Below are positions 7,880 through 18,997 of a stretch of 64,000 bases of DNA, in pieces. The stretch spans positions 248,001-312,000 of the forward strand of contig NZ_JAHXBF010000009.1 in NCBI RefSeq assembly GCF_020103695.1. The letters are read 5' to 3'. Origin of the DNA: Hyalangium versicolor (GTDB lineage: Bacteria; Myxococcota; Myxococcia; Myxococcales; Myxococcaceae). The first letter of the stretch is position 1. Each line of letters begins with the position of its first letter. Both the position numbers and the translations under genes were made by a program. The notes under the pieces were generated by a model. It was not told where the DNA came from, ran no database searches, and worked only from the letters and a program-made list of their open reading frames with translations.

Positions 7880-9028
7880 ATGACGAAACGTTCCCCCTGG
7901 AGCTCGGACGAGCTCGAGCAGGTGCGCTCACTCGCGGCCACCTACTTCACGAAAGAGGTCCTCCCCAACGTGCCCAAGCACGTGGCCCAGGGCCATCCGG
8001 ACAAGGCGCTCTACCGGCGAGCCGGTGAGCTCGGGCTGCTGTGCATGTCCATCCCGGAGGCCTACGGCGGCGTCGGCGGTACCTTCGCGCACGAGACGAT
8101 CCTCACCGAGGAGCAGGTCCGCGCCGGAGACCCCTCGATGGGCTTCGCGGTGCACTGCTCCATCGTCGCGCACTACATCCTCGCCTACGCGTCCGAGGCC
8201 CAGAAGAAGAAGTGGCTGCCCAAGCTCGCCAGTGGCGAGTGGGTCGGCGCCATCGCGATGACGGAGCCGGGAACGGGCTCGGACCTCCAGGCCGTCTCGA
8301 CCCGGGCGGTGCGGGATGGGGACTTCTACCGCGTGAGCGGCTCGAAGACGTTCATCACCAATGGCCGCGTCTGCGACTTCCTCATCATCGTCGCGCGGAC
8401 GAGCGAGGTGAAGGGTCACGCGGGCATCTCGCTGCTGTGCGCCGAGGTCTCCGATACGACGCCCGGCTTCGAGCGGGGTCGCATCCTCGACAAGCTCGGC
8501 GGCAAGGGCCAGGACACGACCGAGCTGTTCTTCGATGACCTGAAGATCCCCGCCGTCAACCTGCTCGGCGGCGTGGAGGGACAGGGCTTCATCCAGCTGA
8601 TGAACCAACTGCCCCAGGAGCGCCTCATCACGGCCGTCATCGCGATGGCGAGCATCGAGCGGGCCGTGCAGTTGACCGTCGACTACACCAAGGAGCGTCA
8701 GGCCTTCGGCAAGCCGCTCTTCGCGCTGCAGAACACCCGCTTCGAGCTCGCGGAGTGCGCCACCCTGAGCCGGGTGTGCCGGACCTTCATCGACTCGTGC
8801 ATCGAGAACCACCTCAAGGGCGAACTCGACGTCACCACGGCGGCCATGGCCAAGTATTGGGTGACCGACCAGGCATGCATCGTCGCGGACCGGTGCTTGC
8901 AGCTGTTTGGTGGGTACGGCTACATGAAGGAGTATCCGATTGCCCACTTGTTCGCAGACACCCGCGTCCTACGGATTCTTGCCGGCGCGAATGAGATCAT
9001 GAAAGAGCTCGTCGCCCGTTCTTTGTAG
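7880..9028 (+). CDS. Acyl-CoA dehydrogenase (second of two)
   Basis: 382 aa FAD-dependent acyl-CoA dehydrogenase, clearly diverged from its upstream neighbour rather than a recent duplicate. 'AMTEPGTGSD' (126-135) marks the FAD/substrate domain and 'KERQAFGKPLFALQNTRFEL' the C-terminal domain. The ending 'LAGANEIMKELVARS' resembles mammalian LCAD ('GGTNEIMKELIA'); the MCAD-type Glu is again absent and Glu247 in 'PQERLI' occupies the alternative base position. LCAD-type enzymes are known to accept long and methyl-branched acyl-CoA. 31 bp behind the first dehydrogenase. No ETF genes are in the window, so electrons must leave through an ETF encoded elsewhere. Confidence 0.9.
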   Translation: MTKRSPWSSDELEQVRSLAATYFTKEVLPNVPKHVAQGHPDKALYRRAGELGLLCMSIPEAYGGVGGTFAHETILTEEQVRAGDPSMGFAVHCSIVAHYILAYASEAQKKKWLPKLASGEWVGAIAMTEPGTGSDLQAVSTRAVRDGDFYRVSGSKTFITNGRVCDFLIIVARTSEVKGHAGISLLCAEVSDTTPGFERGRILDKLGGKGQDTTELFFDDLKIPAVNLLGGVEGQGFIQLMNQLPQERLITAVIAMASIERAVQLTVDYTKERQAFGKPLFALQNTRFELAECATLSRVCRTFIDSCIENHLKGELDVTTAAMAKYWVTDQACIVADRCLQLFGGYGYMKEYPIAHLFADTRVLRILAGANEIMKELVARSL

Positions 9029-9060
9029 CCTCCATCCACCGTTTCCCAAGGAAACCCCCG

Positions 9061-10272
9061 ATGACCCAGGAAGCTTTCATCTTCGACGCCGTTCGCACCC
9101 CTCGCGGCAAGGGCAAGAAGGGCGCGCTGCACGGGACCAAGCCCCTGTCCCTCCTCGTTGGCCTGGTGGATGCGCTCAAGAAGCGCAACCCGGGCCTGGA
9201 CCCCAAGCGCATCGACGACGTGGTGCTCGGGATCGTCTCCCCGGTCGGTGACCAGGGTGCGGACATCGCCCGGACGCTCGTACTCGCGGCGGGCCTGCCG
9301 GAGACCACGGGTGGAGTTCAGCTCAACCGCTTCTGCGCCTCCGGACTGTCGGCCGTGAACCTGGCCGCTCAGCAAGTTCGCTCGGGCTGGGAGCAGCTGG
9401 TCATCGCGGGCGGCGTGGAGAGTATGTCCCGCGTCCCCATGGGCTCGGATGGCGGCGCCTGGGCCATGGACCCCGCCACCAACTACGACACCTACTTCGT
9501 CCCGCAGGGCATCTCCGCGGACCTGATCGCCACCATCGAGGGCTTCACCCGCGAGGACGTGGACCGCTACGCCGCGCAGTCCCAGGAGCGCGCTGCCAAG
9601 GCCTGGGCGAACGGCTACTTCAAGAACTCCGTCGTCCCGGTGGTGGACCAGAACGGCCTCACCGTGCTCGACCGGGACGAGCACATGCGCCCCGAGTCCA
9701 CCGTGGCCTCGCTCGGCCAGCTCAACGCGTCCTTCGTCACCATCGGCGAGATGGGCGGCTTCGACGCGGTGGCCCTGCAGAAGTACCACTTCGTGGAGAA
9801 GATCAACCACGTGCACACGCCGGGTAACTCGTCCGGCATCGTGGACGGTGCGGCACTCGTACTGCTGGGCTCGGAGAAGGTGGGCAAGGCGCTGGGCCTC
9901 ACGCCTCGGGCGCGCATCGCGGCTGTCGCCACCTCCGGCGCGGACTCGACCATCATGCTCACCGGCCCGATTCCGGCCACCAAGAAGCTGCTCGAGATCG
10001 CCGGCCTGTCCATCAAGGACATCGACCTCTTCGAGCTCAATGAGGCCTTCGCCTCGGTGGTCCTCAAGTACCAGAAGGACCTCGGCATCCCGAGCGAGAA
10101 GATGAACGTCAACGGCGGCGCGATCGCCATGGGCCACCCGCTGGGGGCCACGGGCGCGATGATCCTCGGGACCGTGGTGGACGAGTTGGAGCGGCGGAAG
10201 GCTCGCCGCGCGGTCGTCACCCTGTGCGTCGGCGGCGGAATGGGTGTGGCCACCCTCGTCGAGCGCGTCTGA
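9061..10272 (+). CDS. fadA: Acetyl-CoA C-acyltransferase (thiolase)
   Basis: Thiolytic cleavage of 3-ketoacyl-CoA, the final beta-oxidation step. 403 aa, normal for the family. The nucleophile is Cys92 in 'NRFCASGLSAV'; the general-base His lies in 'AMGHPLGATGA' near 357 and the second cysteine is Cys389 in 'CVGGGMG'. An AAGGAAA ribosome-binding site precedes the ATG. The next gene encodes the multifunctional hydratase/dehydrogenase, so the two probably form a FadA/FadB- or FadI/FadJ-like trifunctional complex. Gene order fadA then fadB is the reverse of the E. coli fadBA operon. Confidence 0.92.
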   Translation: MTQEAFIFDAVRTPRGKGKKGALHGTKPLSLLVGLVDALKKRNPGLDPKRIDDVVLGIVSPVGDQGADIARTLVLAAGLPETTGGVQLNRFCASGLSAVNLAAQQVRSGWEQLVIAGGVESMSRVPMGSDGGAWAMDPATNYDTYFVPQGISADLIATIEGFTREDVDRYAAQSQERAAKAWANGYFKNSVVPVVDQNGLTVLDRDEHMRPESTVASLGQLNASFVTIGEMGGFDAVALQKYHFVEKINHVHTPGNSSGIVDGAALVLLGSEKVGKALGLTPRARIAAVATSGADSTIMLTGPIPATKKLLEIAGLSIKDIDLFELNEAFASVVLKYQKDLGIPSEKMNVNGGAIAMGHPLGATGAMILGTVVDELERRKARRAVVTLCVGGGMGVATLVERV

Positions 10273-10320
10273 TTCCTCCTCTCTCTCCTACTTTCGACAA
10301 GACAGGATTCGAGCAAACCC

Positions 10321-12498
10321 ATGAGTGAGCAGAACACCATCCGCTGGGAAAAAGACTCCGACGGCATCGTGGTCTTGACGTTGGATGACCCGAACCAATC
10401 CGCCAACACCATGAACGCCGCCTATGTGAAGTCCATGCGCGCGACCGTGGATCGGCTGGTCAAGGAGAAGGCCGACATCAAGGGCGTGATCATCACCTCC
10501 GCCAAGAAGACGTTCTTCGCGGGCGGCGACCTCAAAGACCTGATCCAGGTGAAGAAGGAAGACGCGAAGCAGACCTTTGAGCTCGGCATGGAGATCAAGG
10601 CCCAGCTGCGCACGCTGGAGACGCTGGGCAAGCCCGTGGTCGCGGCCATCAACGGCGCGGCGCTGGGCGGCGGGCTGGAGATTGCCCTCTCCTGTCACCG
10701 CCGCATCATCGCCGACGTCAAGGGCGCGCAGGTCGGGCTCCCCGAGGTAACGCTCGGGCTGCTGCCCGGTGGCGGTGGCGTGGTCCGCACGGTGCGCATG
10801 CTCGGCATCACCGACGCGCTGATGAAGGTCCTCCTCCAGGGCCAGCGCTACCATCCCCAGGAGGCCAAGGAGATCGGCCTCGTGCACGAGGTGGTGGGCT
10901 CCGTCGACGCGCTCCTGCCCGCCGCCAAGGCCTGGGTGAAGGCGAATCCGGAAGCGCAGCAGCCGTGGGACCAGAAGGGCTACAAGATCCCGGGCGGCAC
11001 CCCGTCCTCTCCTTCTCTCGCCGCGAACCTGCCCGCGTTCCCCGCCAACCTGCGCAAGCAGCTCAAGGGCGCGAACATGCCGGCCCCGCGCGCCATCATG
11101 GCCGTGGCCGTCGAGAGCACCCAGGTGGACGTCGACACCGCGTTCGCCATCGAGTCGCGCTACTTCGTCGAGCTCGCCACCGGCCAGGTCGCGAAGAACA
11201 TGATCCAGGCGTTCTTCTTCGACATGCAGCACATCAACTCGGGCGGCGGCCGTCCCAAGGGCTTCCCCCAGTACGCGGCGAAGAAGGTCGGCATCCTCGG
11301 CGCCGGCATGATGGGCGCTGGCATCGCCTACGTGTGCGCCAAGGCCGGCATCGACGTGGTGCTCAAGGACGTAAGCCTCGCCTCCGCCGAGAAGGGCAAG
11401 CAGTACTCCGCCAACCTGGTGGAGAAGGCCGTCCAGAAGGGCAAGTCCACCAAGGAGAAGGGTGAGGCGCTCCTGGCGCGAATCAAGCCCACCGCGGATG
11501 CCTCCGCGCTCGCGGGCTGCGATGTCGTCATCGAGGCCGTCTTCGAGGACGTGAAGCTCAAGCACAAGGTCTTCCAGGAGATCCAGGACGTGGTCTCCCC
11601 GGATGCGGTGCTCGCCTCCAACACCTCGACCCTGCCCATCACCCTGCTCGCCGAGGGCGTGAAGCGCGTGCCCGACTTCGTGGGCATGCACTTCTTCTCC
11701 CCCGTGGACAAGATGCCGCTGCTCGAGCTCATCGCGGGCAAGAAGACGAGCGACGCCACGCTCGCGAAGGCCATCGACATCGCGGTGCAGATCGGCAAGA
11801 CGCCCATCGTCGTCAACGACAGCCGGGGCTTCTTCACCAGCCGCGTGATTGGCACCTTCCTCAACGAGGCCATCGCCATGGTGGGCGAGGGCATCTCCCC
11901 CGCGTCCGTCGAGCAGGCGGGCCTCCAGGCGGGCTACCCCGCGGCGCCTCTCCAGCTGATGGACGAACTCACCCTGACGCTGCCGCGGAAGATCCGCCTC
12001 GAGACCAAGGCCGCCGTCGAGGCCTCGGGCCAGCCCTGGCTGGACCATGGCAGCTACGCCGTCGTGGACGCGATGATCGACCAGTACCAGCGCAAGGGCC
12101 GCTCCACCGGCGCCGGCTTCTACGACTACGTGGATGGCAAGCGCACGGGCCTCTGGTCGGGGCTCGCCCAGCACTACACCAAGCCCGGCTACACCATCCC
12201 CTTCGAGGACATGAAGGAGCGGATGCTCTTCGCCGAGGCCATCGACACGGTGCGGTGCTTCGACGAGGGCGTGCTGCGCTCCGCCGCGGACGCGAACATC
12301 GGCTCCATCCTGGGAATCGGCTTCCCGGCGTGGACCGGCGGTGTCGTCCAGTTCATGAACGGCTATGAGGGACGCACCGGAACGGGGCTTCGCGGCTTCG
12401 TCACCCGCGCGCGCGAGCTCGCGGAGCGCTATGGAAAGCACTTCCTGCCTCCTGCCTCGCTCGTCGAGAAGGCGGAACGCGGCGAGTTGCTGAAGTAG
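10321..12498 (+). CDS. fadJ: Multifunctional 3-hydroxyacyl-CoA dehydrogenase/enoyl-CoA hydratase
   Basis: 725 aa fusion for the two middle steps of beta-oxidation. The N-terminal crotonase domain (about 1-190) has 'FFAGGDLKDL' and 'NGAALGGGLE' for the oxyanion hole and both catalytic glutamates (Glu120 and Glu142 in 'GLPEVTLGLLPG'). The NAD-binding domain begins near 320 with 'VGILGAGMMGAG' and continues with 'ASNTSTLPITLLAEG' and 'GMHFFSPVDKMPLLE'; a C-terminal 3HCDH domain follows. Architecture and length match FadB/FadJ alpha subunits. 48 bp behind the thiolase gene with only a weak Shine-Dalgarno, perhaps relying on coupling. FadB versus FadJ orthology cannot be settled by eye. Confidence 0.93.
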   Translation: MSEQNTIRWEKDSDGIVVLTLDDPNQSANTMNAAYVKSMRATVDRLVKEKADIKGVIITSAKKTFFAGGDLKDLIQVKKEDAKQTFELGMEIKAQLRTLETLGKPVVAAINGAALGGGLEIALSCHRRIIADVKGAQVGLPEVTLGLLPGGGGVVRTVRMLGITDALMKVLLQGQRYHPQEAKEIGLVHEVVGSVDALLPAAKAWVKANPEAQQPWDQKGYKIPGGTPSSPSLAANLPAFPANLRKQLKGANMPAPRAIMAVAVESTQVDVDTAFAIESRYFVELATGQVAKNMIQAFFFDMQHINSGGGRPKGFPQYAAKKVGILGAGMMGAGIAYVCAKAGIDVVLKDVSLASAEKGKQYSANLVEKAVQKGKSTKEKGEALLARIKPTADASALAGCDVVIEAVFEDVKLKHKVFQEIQDVVSPDAVLASNTSTLPITLLAEGVKRVPDFVGMHFFSPVDKMPLLELIAGKKTSDATLAKAIDIAVQIGKTPIVVNDSRGFFTSRVIGTFLNEAIAMVGEGISPASVEQAGLQAGYPAAPLQLMDELTLTLPRKIRLETKAAVEASGQPWLDHGSYAVVDAMIDQYQRKGRSTGAGFYDYVDGKRTGLWSGLAQHYTKPGYTIPFEDMKERMLFAEAIDTVRCFDEGVLRSAADANIGSILGIGFPAWTGGVVQFMNGYEGRTGTGLRGFVTRARELAERYGKHFLPPASLVEKAERGELLK

Positions 12499-12522
12499 CC
12501 TCTTCCACGCAAGGAGAGTTCC

Positions 12523-13929
12523 ATGGTCCAGAGCCCCAGCCGCCTCACCGACGCTCCGCCCTCGCCTGATGTGAAGGCGCTCGTGGAGAAACAGCGCGCC
12601 TACTTCGAGACCCGCACCACGCTCCCGCTCCAGTGGCGGCGGGAGCAGTTGCAGGCGCTCGACCGGGCGGCGCACAAGTACGAGGCGGAGATCCTCGCCG
12701 CCCTCAAGTCGGATCTCTCGAAGAGCCCCGAGGAGGCCTACCTCACCGAGGTCGGGAGCATCTACGGCGAGATCAAGAACGCGCTCAAGAACGTGAAGGG
12801 ATGGATGAAGCCACGGCGGGCCCTGGCGCCCGTCGTCATCCAGCCGGCCCGGGCCTACCAGTACGCGGATCCGCTCGGCGTCACGCTCATCATCGCGCCC
12901 TGGAACTATCCCTATCAGCTGTCCATCGCTCCTCTCATCGGGGCGCTCGCCGCAGGCTGCACGGCCGTGTTGAAGCCCAGCGAGCTTGCGCCCGCCACGT
13001 CCCGCGTCCTCGCACGGATGCTGGGCGAGGCCTTTCCTCCCGAAGTCGTCTCCGTCGTGGAGGGAGGCGTGGAGGCCAGCAAGGCGCTCCTCGCGGAGCG
13101 GTGGGATCTCATCTTCTTCACCGGTGGAACCCAGGTGGGCCGGGTAGTGGCCGAGGCTGCGGCCAAGCACCTCACGCCCACCATCCTCGAGCTGGGGGGA
13201 AAGAGCCCCTGCATCATCGATCGGAGCGCGGACCTCGAAGTCACCGCGCGCCGCATCGCCTGGGGCAAGTACGTCAACGCCGGGCAGACCTGCATCGCGC
13301 CGGACTACGTGCTCATTCCCCCCGAACTCAAGGGCCGCTTCACCGAGTTGGTCCAGAAGGCCGTCCGCAGCTTCTACGGCAACGATGCCCGCGCCAGCAG
13401 CGACTACGGCCGCATCATCAGCACCCGTCACTTCGAGCGTATCTCCGCGCTCGCGGCCGACGGCAAGGTGGCTTTCGGCGGCGATCGTGACGCGGCCAGC
13501 CGCTACTTCGCGCCCACCGTCATCACCGATGCGCCCTTGTCCAGCTCGCTGATGCAGGAGGAGATCTTCGGCCCCCTGCTGCCCATCGTCGACTGCCCCA
13601 GTCTCGACGAGGCCATCCGCTTCGTGCGTGCGCGTCCGAAGCCGCTCGCCCTCTACAGCTTCGCGCGAGACGCCTCGGTGAACGAGCGCGTCCTGGCCGA
13701 GACGTCGAGCGGCGGAGCGGTCGTCAATGACGTGTGCGTCCACTTCGCCGTCGAGGGCCTGCCGTTTGGCGGAGTGGGCGAGTCGGGGCTCGGCGGCTAC
13801 CACGGCCGGGCGAGCTTCGATGCCTTCAGCCACAAGAAGAGCGTGGTGAAGCGGCCCTTCGCGCTCGACGTGAAGCTCCGCTACCCGCCCTATGGCGGGA
13901 AGCTCGGCCTCTTCAAGCGCTTCATGTGA
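12523..13929 (+). CDS. Aldehyde dehydrogenase, class-3 (ALDH3)-like
   Basis: NAD(P)-dependent oxidation of an aldehyde to its acid. 468 aa, the shorter ALDH3/coniferyl-aldehyde dehydrogenase length. Oxyanion Asn in 'APWNYPYQLS' (near 128), NAD-binding 'FFTGGTQVGR', catalytic Glu in 'LELGGKSPCII' (near 222) and nucleophile Cys in 'NAGQTCIAPDY' (near 256); the C-terminal 'LPFGGVGESGLGGYHG' is typical. An AAGGAGAG ribosome-binding site precedes the ATG. Last gene of the operon, 24 bp behind fadJ. ALDH3 enzymes favour long-chain and isoprenoid-type aldehydes. In the proposed pathway it would oxidise the terminal aldehyde of RoxA cleavage products before CoA activation. Confidence 0.91.
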   Translation: MVQSPSRLTDAPPSPDVKALVEKQRAYFETRTTLPLQWRREQLQALDRAAHKYEAEILAALKSDLSKSPEEAYLTEVGSIYGEIKNALKNVKGWMKPRRALAPVVIQPARAYQYADPLGVTLIIAPWNYPYQLSIAPLIGALAAGCTAVLKPSELAPATSRVLARMLGEAFPPEVVSVVEGGVEASKALLAERWDLIFFTGGTQVGRVVAEAAAKHLTPTILELGGKSPCIIDRSADLEVTARRIAWGKYVNAGQTCIAPDYVLIPPELKGRFTELVQKAVRSFYGNDARASSDYGRIISTRHFERISALAADGKVAFGGDRDAASRYFAPTVITDAPLSSSLMQEEIFGPLLPIVDCPSLDEAIRFVRARPKPLALYSFARDASVNERVLAETSSGGAVVNDVCVHFAVEGLPFGGVGESGLGGYHGRASFDAFSHKKSVVKRPFALDVKLRYPPYGGKLGLFKRFM

Positions 13930-13951
13930 CGGGCCCGCGGGCAGGCCCGTC
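13928..13951. terminator. Hairpin between convergent operons
   Basis: Perfect 8-bp inverted repeat GACGGGCC / GGCCCGTC with an 8-nt loop. It begins in the stop codon of the aldehyde dehydrogenase gene and lies 16 bp from the end of the convergent RoxA-like gene, so it could end transcription in both directions. There is no T-tract on either side. Confidence 0.55.
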
Positions 13952-13966
13952 GCACGCCCTCCCAAC

Positions 13967-15988
<2,022 letters not shown>

Positions 15989-16008
15989 GCGCGCAGCCCT
16001 CCATCAAT

Positions 16009-16027
16009 TGTTGGCAGAGTGCCAACA
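16009..16027. promoter_or_regulatory. Palindromic operator upstream of the RoxA-like gene
   Basis: TGTTGGCAGAGTGCCAACA, a perfect 8-bp inverted repeat with a GAG centre. In the orientation of the RoxA-like gene it reads TGTTGGCACTCTGCCAACA, differing in one base from the operator at 2384-2402. It ends 20 bp before the ATG and overlaps the probable promoter and leader. Likely bound by the TetR protein encoded at 3283, linking the two convergent units into one regulon. Confidence 0.75.
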
Positions 16028-16171
16028 AGAAAGTGTTTAGGCCTCAGGCGCTAGCGGCCTCAATACGCAGCGCGTCGTGGCGAGCTGCGAGTGCCGCTGG
16101 AAGACAGACAGCGTCAGGGATTCAGGACTGGAGCGCGGCGCGAGGCGTGGGCTCGCGCTTGATTCACTGCG

Positions 16172-17692
16172 TCAACGCCACGAGACGCGGGGGTTATCCA
16201 GATCCACCCGCGAGTGGACGGAGTTGTCATCCGCCCCGGGGCGACCCGTGCCACGGCGCACCGCCGGCAGCGAGGCCGTCACCGGCCCCACGTAGAACAC
16301 GCCGTGGAAGCCGTTCTCGTCCGGGTCGTTCCAGAGGTGCACGAAGTAGCGGTCCCCGTTGTCCTTGCCCCGGGCTTCCTTCACCCCGCACTCGAGCTGC
16401 TCGCTCTTGGACGCCATGGCGCAGATCCACGCCGTGCCGCTGTTGTAGGCCATGTCCAACGCCACCGAGTTCTTCACCTGCGCGTGGATGAGTCGGCCCA
16501 TGGGCTGGTACTGACTGTCCCAGGGCAGCCCCTTGCGGGTGCGAGGGTGGATGTTGCCCGACACCACCACATAGAAGCGCTCCGGGCTCTTGTGGATGAA
16601 GGAGAGCACCGTGTTGGCCATGGCCGTCTCGCGCTCCTGGCCCTGGACCTGGGGGTGGTCGAACACGAAGGCCTCCACGTCCAGCCCCTGGGCACGCAGG
16701 CGGCGCAGTTGCTCCAGCAGGTTGGCCACGGCCTCGCTGCCGCGCCCGTCCGGGAAGGGGTTGCGCCAGAAGGGCGACTCCATCAGCTTCAACCAGTCGT
16801 CGTCCGTGCCCGCACTGTGGATGAAGGTGTGCACCCGCTCCTGGTTCTCCACCGGCAGCTCCAGGCCCACCGTCACCGGAGTCCCGGACGAGGCCGCCTG
16901 GCACACGCCCTGGGCCACGAAGCGCGGCACCTGCTGCGTGCCATGCAGCTCCCCCAACATCAGCACCCGGCCGCGCTCCACCTGCGGGGGCAGGCCGATG
17001 ATGGGCATGCCACACTCGATGCCCATCGCCGAGGCCGCCGAGCCGTTCGCCTTCGGCACCTGGACCGACATCTTCCCCACGCTCGGCGCCGCGTCCTTCA
17101 GCAGCAGCTCGTCCCTGACGCGGGCCACTTGCGGTGCGATACCGTGGAACACCTTCCACTCCATGACCAGATCGCGCTGGCCGTCGCGAGAGCCGGCTAC
17201 GATGGCGTTCTCCCCGCGAGGCCTGCTGGCGAACGCGGCCTGGTCCTCCAGGCTGCTGTTCACCAGACCGCCCTCGGTCTCCGCGTCGTCGGCACCGCTC
17301 GCCTCTCCCCCCAGCGAAGGGTCCACGCCCCAACTGAGCTGCGAGCCGGCCTGGGCCAGCGTGTTGTTGGCGCTCCGGGTGATGCGGTAGATCCACAGCT
17401 TGCTGGTGCTCGGAGAGTCGCGCTTGCCCAGCACCATGTAGCGGTGCCAGAAGCCAGACACCCGCGAGCCGCCGAACTCCTCGCGCCACTCCGTCTCCAG
17501 GACGTAGGTGCCGGGATCCTCGCGGTAGGACAGCTGGTTGTCCCTGAAGTACTGCTGAACCGAAGGCCAGACCTCTTCGAGAGGCAAATCATAGATGGCC
17601 TCCTCATCGGGCATGCCCGTGCCGCCGTACCCCGTGGCACAACCGGCCAGCAGCCCCAAGGCCATCACTCCAGCGAAGAATTCCAGACGCAT
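16172..17692 (-). CDS. Lipoprotein with ChaN/Tiki-superfamily domain
   Basis: 506 aa. Lipoprotein signal 'MALGLLAGCATG' with lipidation Cys18; the ATG at 17692 follows a GGAGGGGG site, so longer upstream starts are rejected. Residues about 30-110 ('IYDLPLEEVWPSVQQYFRDN', 'YVLETEWREEF') resemble BamC/NlpB-type lipoprotein segments. From about 225 a ChaN/EreA/Tiki-like domain shows 'MLGELHGTQ' (Glu248, His250), 'VGLELPVEN' (Glu278) and 'GNIHPRT' (His382), the pattern of metal- or heme-binding members of that superfamily. Convergently placed behind the RoxA-like gene's promoter and not obviously tied to it. Catalytic role unknown; the fold call is moderately sure. Confidence 0.72.
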   Translation of the reverse strand: MRLEFFAGVMALGLLAGCATGYGGTGMPDEEAIYDLPLEEVWPSVQQYFRDNQLSYREDPGTYVLETEWREEFGGSRVSGFWHRYMVLGKRDSPSTSKLWIYRITRSANNTLAQAGSQLSWGVDPSLGGEASGADDAETEGGLVNSSLEDQAAFASRPRGENAIVAGSRDGQRDLVMEWKVFHGIAPQVARVRDELLLKDAAPSVGKMSVQVPKANGSAASAMGIECGMPIIGLPPQVERGRVLMLGELHGTQQVPRFVAQGVCQAASSGTPVTVGLELPVENQERVHTFIHSAGTDDDWLKLMESPFWRNPFPDGRGSEAVANLLEQLRRLRAQGLDVEAFVFDHPQVQGQERETAMANTVLSFIHKSPERFYVVVSGNIHPRTRKGLPWDSQYQPMGRLIHAQVKNSVALDMAYNSGTAWICAMASKSEQLECGVKEARGKDNGDRYFVHLWNDPDENGFHGVFYVGPVTASLPAVRRGTGRPGADDNSVHSRVDLDNPRVSWR

Positions 17693-17741
17693 CCGAGCCC
17701 CCTCCCGGGAAAAGGGCATGTCTTCCCGGGAGCTTAAGGCA

Positions 17742-18227
17742 TCAGGCCTGGATCTCGGAGCCGCCGGTGGCGGAGGCACCCTCGCGCAGCCAGGGGCGAT
17801 TGCGGACGGCGTCGCGGATCCACGTCAGGTGCCGGTGCTCGTCCTCGCGGTTCTTCTGGATGAGCGAGCGCACCTCGGGGCTCCAGTCGAACTGGAGCGC
17901 CAGCTCATAGGCGCGGTTGGAGAACTCCTCGTTGCCGAGCATGGCCACCAGGGCAGCCTCGGTGCCCATCATGCTCGTCACCGCGGTCAGCCCGCGCATG
18001 GCGGTGCCCTTGAGATCGGGCTTGAGCTCCACGGGCGCGCCGCCGAAGCGTTGAATGAGCACGTTCAGGTCCTGCACGTGGCGGACGTGGTCCCCCCGGA
18101 AGTCATTGAGCCGCTCGCGCACCAGAGGCTCGGCCACGCGAGCGATGGCCGCGTCATACGCCCCCACGGCATCCGCATCGAGCTGGGCCAGGCTGCGCAG
18201 CTTCGCCACCTCGGACATCTCCGCCAT
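17742..18227 (-). CDS. Ferritin-like (DUF2383-type) four-helix protein
   Basis: 161 aa, all-helical. Two helix pairs contain repeated acidic/His patterns ('RGDHVRHVQDLNVL' and 'NREDEHRHLTWIRDAV'), the ExxH-like arrangement of ferritin-like bundles. The ATG at 18227 follows AAGGAGGG, and the longer frame back to 18308 has no such signal. It lies 49 bp upstream of the ChaN-like lipoprotein on the same strand, so the two may be co-transcribed. No signal peptide, hence cytoplasmic. Related bacterial proteins are of unknown, often stress-linked, function. Confidence 0.72.
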   Translation of the reverse strand: MAEMSEVAKLRSLAQLDADAVGAYDAAIARVAEPLVRERLNDFRGDHVRHVQDLNVLIQRFGGAPVELKPDLKGTAMRGLTAVTSMMGTEAALVAMLGNEEFSNRAYELALQFDWSPEVRSLIQKNREDEHRHLTWIRDAVRNRPWLREGASATGGSEIQA

Positions 18228-18407
18228 GCTTCTACCCTCCTTGCAGATCCCGGCCAATCTGCGCGGGCTGTCCGCTGGCGCCAACCCACCGTGGAAGCAC
18301 AGCGTCATCGCGAGGGAGGCCCGGCTGGGGAACAGCCGGGCAGGCGGCAGGTGCGAGCACTCGCGTCATGCCCACTTTTCCTCCACACCCACATCCGGAG
18401 GACGGGC

Positions 18408-18716
18408 ATGAAGAACGAAGACGTAGCGACTTCGAGCATTGAGCAGGTGACGAAGCGGGTGCCTTCCGTGGGCTTCCTGGGGCTCGCGATCGGAGCCATC
18501 GGGTTGAGCGCGGCGCTGATGGTGCTGAACAAGAAGACGTGGGCCAACTTCGTGGGCCAGTGGGCGCCGACGATCCTCATCCTGGGCACCTACAACAAGC
18601 TGGTGAAGACGTTCTCGGCGCCCTACAGCGAGGATCAGCGCCTGGCGCATGGGAGCAATCCCTCCATCCTCAAGGGCACCGAGGAGCTGAACCGTCAGCC
18701 GCGTCCGCTGATTTGA
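18408..18716 (+). CDS. Small membrane protein of unknown function
   Basis: 102 aa. One or two hydrophobic segments ('GFLGLAIGAIGLSAALMVL' around 23-41 and 'WAPTILILGTYNKLV' around 51-65) flanked by charged ends; the polar C-terminus ends 'EELNRQPRPLI'. A GGAGG site lies 8 nt before the ATG. The gene is divergent from the ferritin-like gene and followed by a good terminator, so it is probably monocistronic. I do not recognise a named family. Confidence 0.7.
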   Translation: MKNEDVATSSIEQVTKRVPSVGFLGLAIGAIGLSAALMVLNKKTWANFVGQWAPTILILGTYNKLVKTFSAPYSEDQRLAHGSNPSILKGTEELNRQPRPLI

Positions 18717-18741
18717 TTCGCGGCAGCGCAGGCTGGCACTC

Positions 18742-18784
18742 CCCCGCCCCTCTCCTCACCGGAGGGAGGCGGGGTGTTGTTTCT
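18742..18784 (+). terminator. Rho-independent-type terminator
   Basis: CCCCGCC (18742-18748) pairs with GGCGGGG (18768-18774), with further pairing of TCTCC and GGAGGGA inside. A T-rich tail (TGTTGTTTCT) follows. It lies 26 bp behind the small membrane protein gene and isolates it from the large kinase gene. Confidence 0.65.
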
Positions 18785-18997
18785 GGAGGGCTCTCTGGCT
18801 CCTAGCCTGCCCTGACTCCCAGTAAGAGTGGACCCGGATGGAAAAGTTCACCGAAGCGGACGGCACGTGGGTTGGCTCCCCGGCAGGGAACCTCTGGGAG
18901 CCCTCTTTGTGGACCCACCATCGTTAACAACCGAACGTATAGGCTGAATACCCCTGATGCAGTCCAAGCGACCGGTCCTCCGCAGGCGGCCCCACCC

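Noticed and set aside
10288..13965. 1225-codon open frame on the minus strand opposite fadJ and the aldehyde dehydrogenase gene
   Set aside because: Very His/Arg/Gly-rich, no recognisable domain, lies wholly antisense to well-supported genes; a product of high GC.
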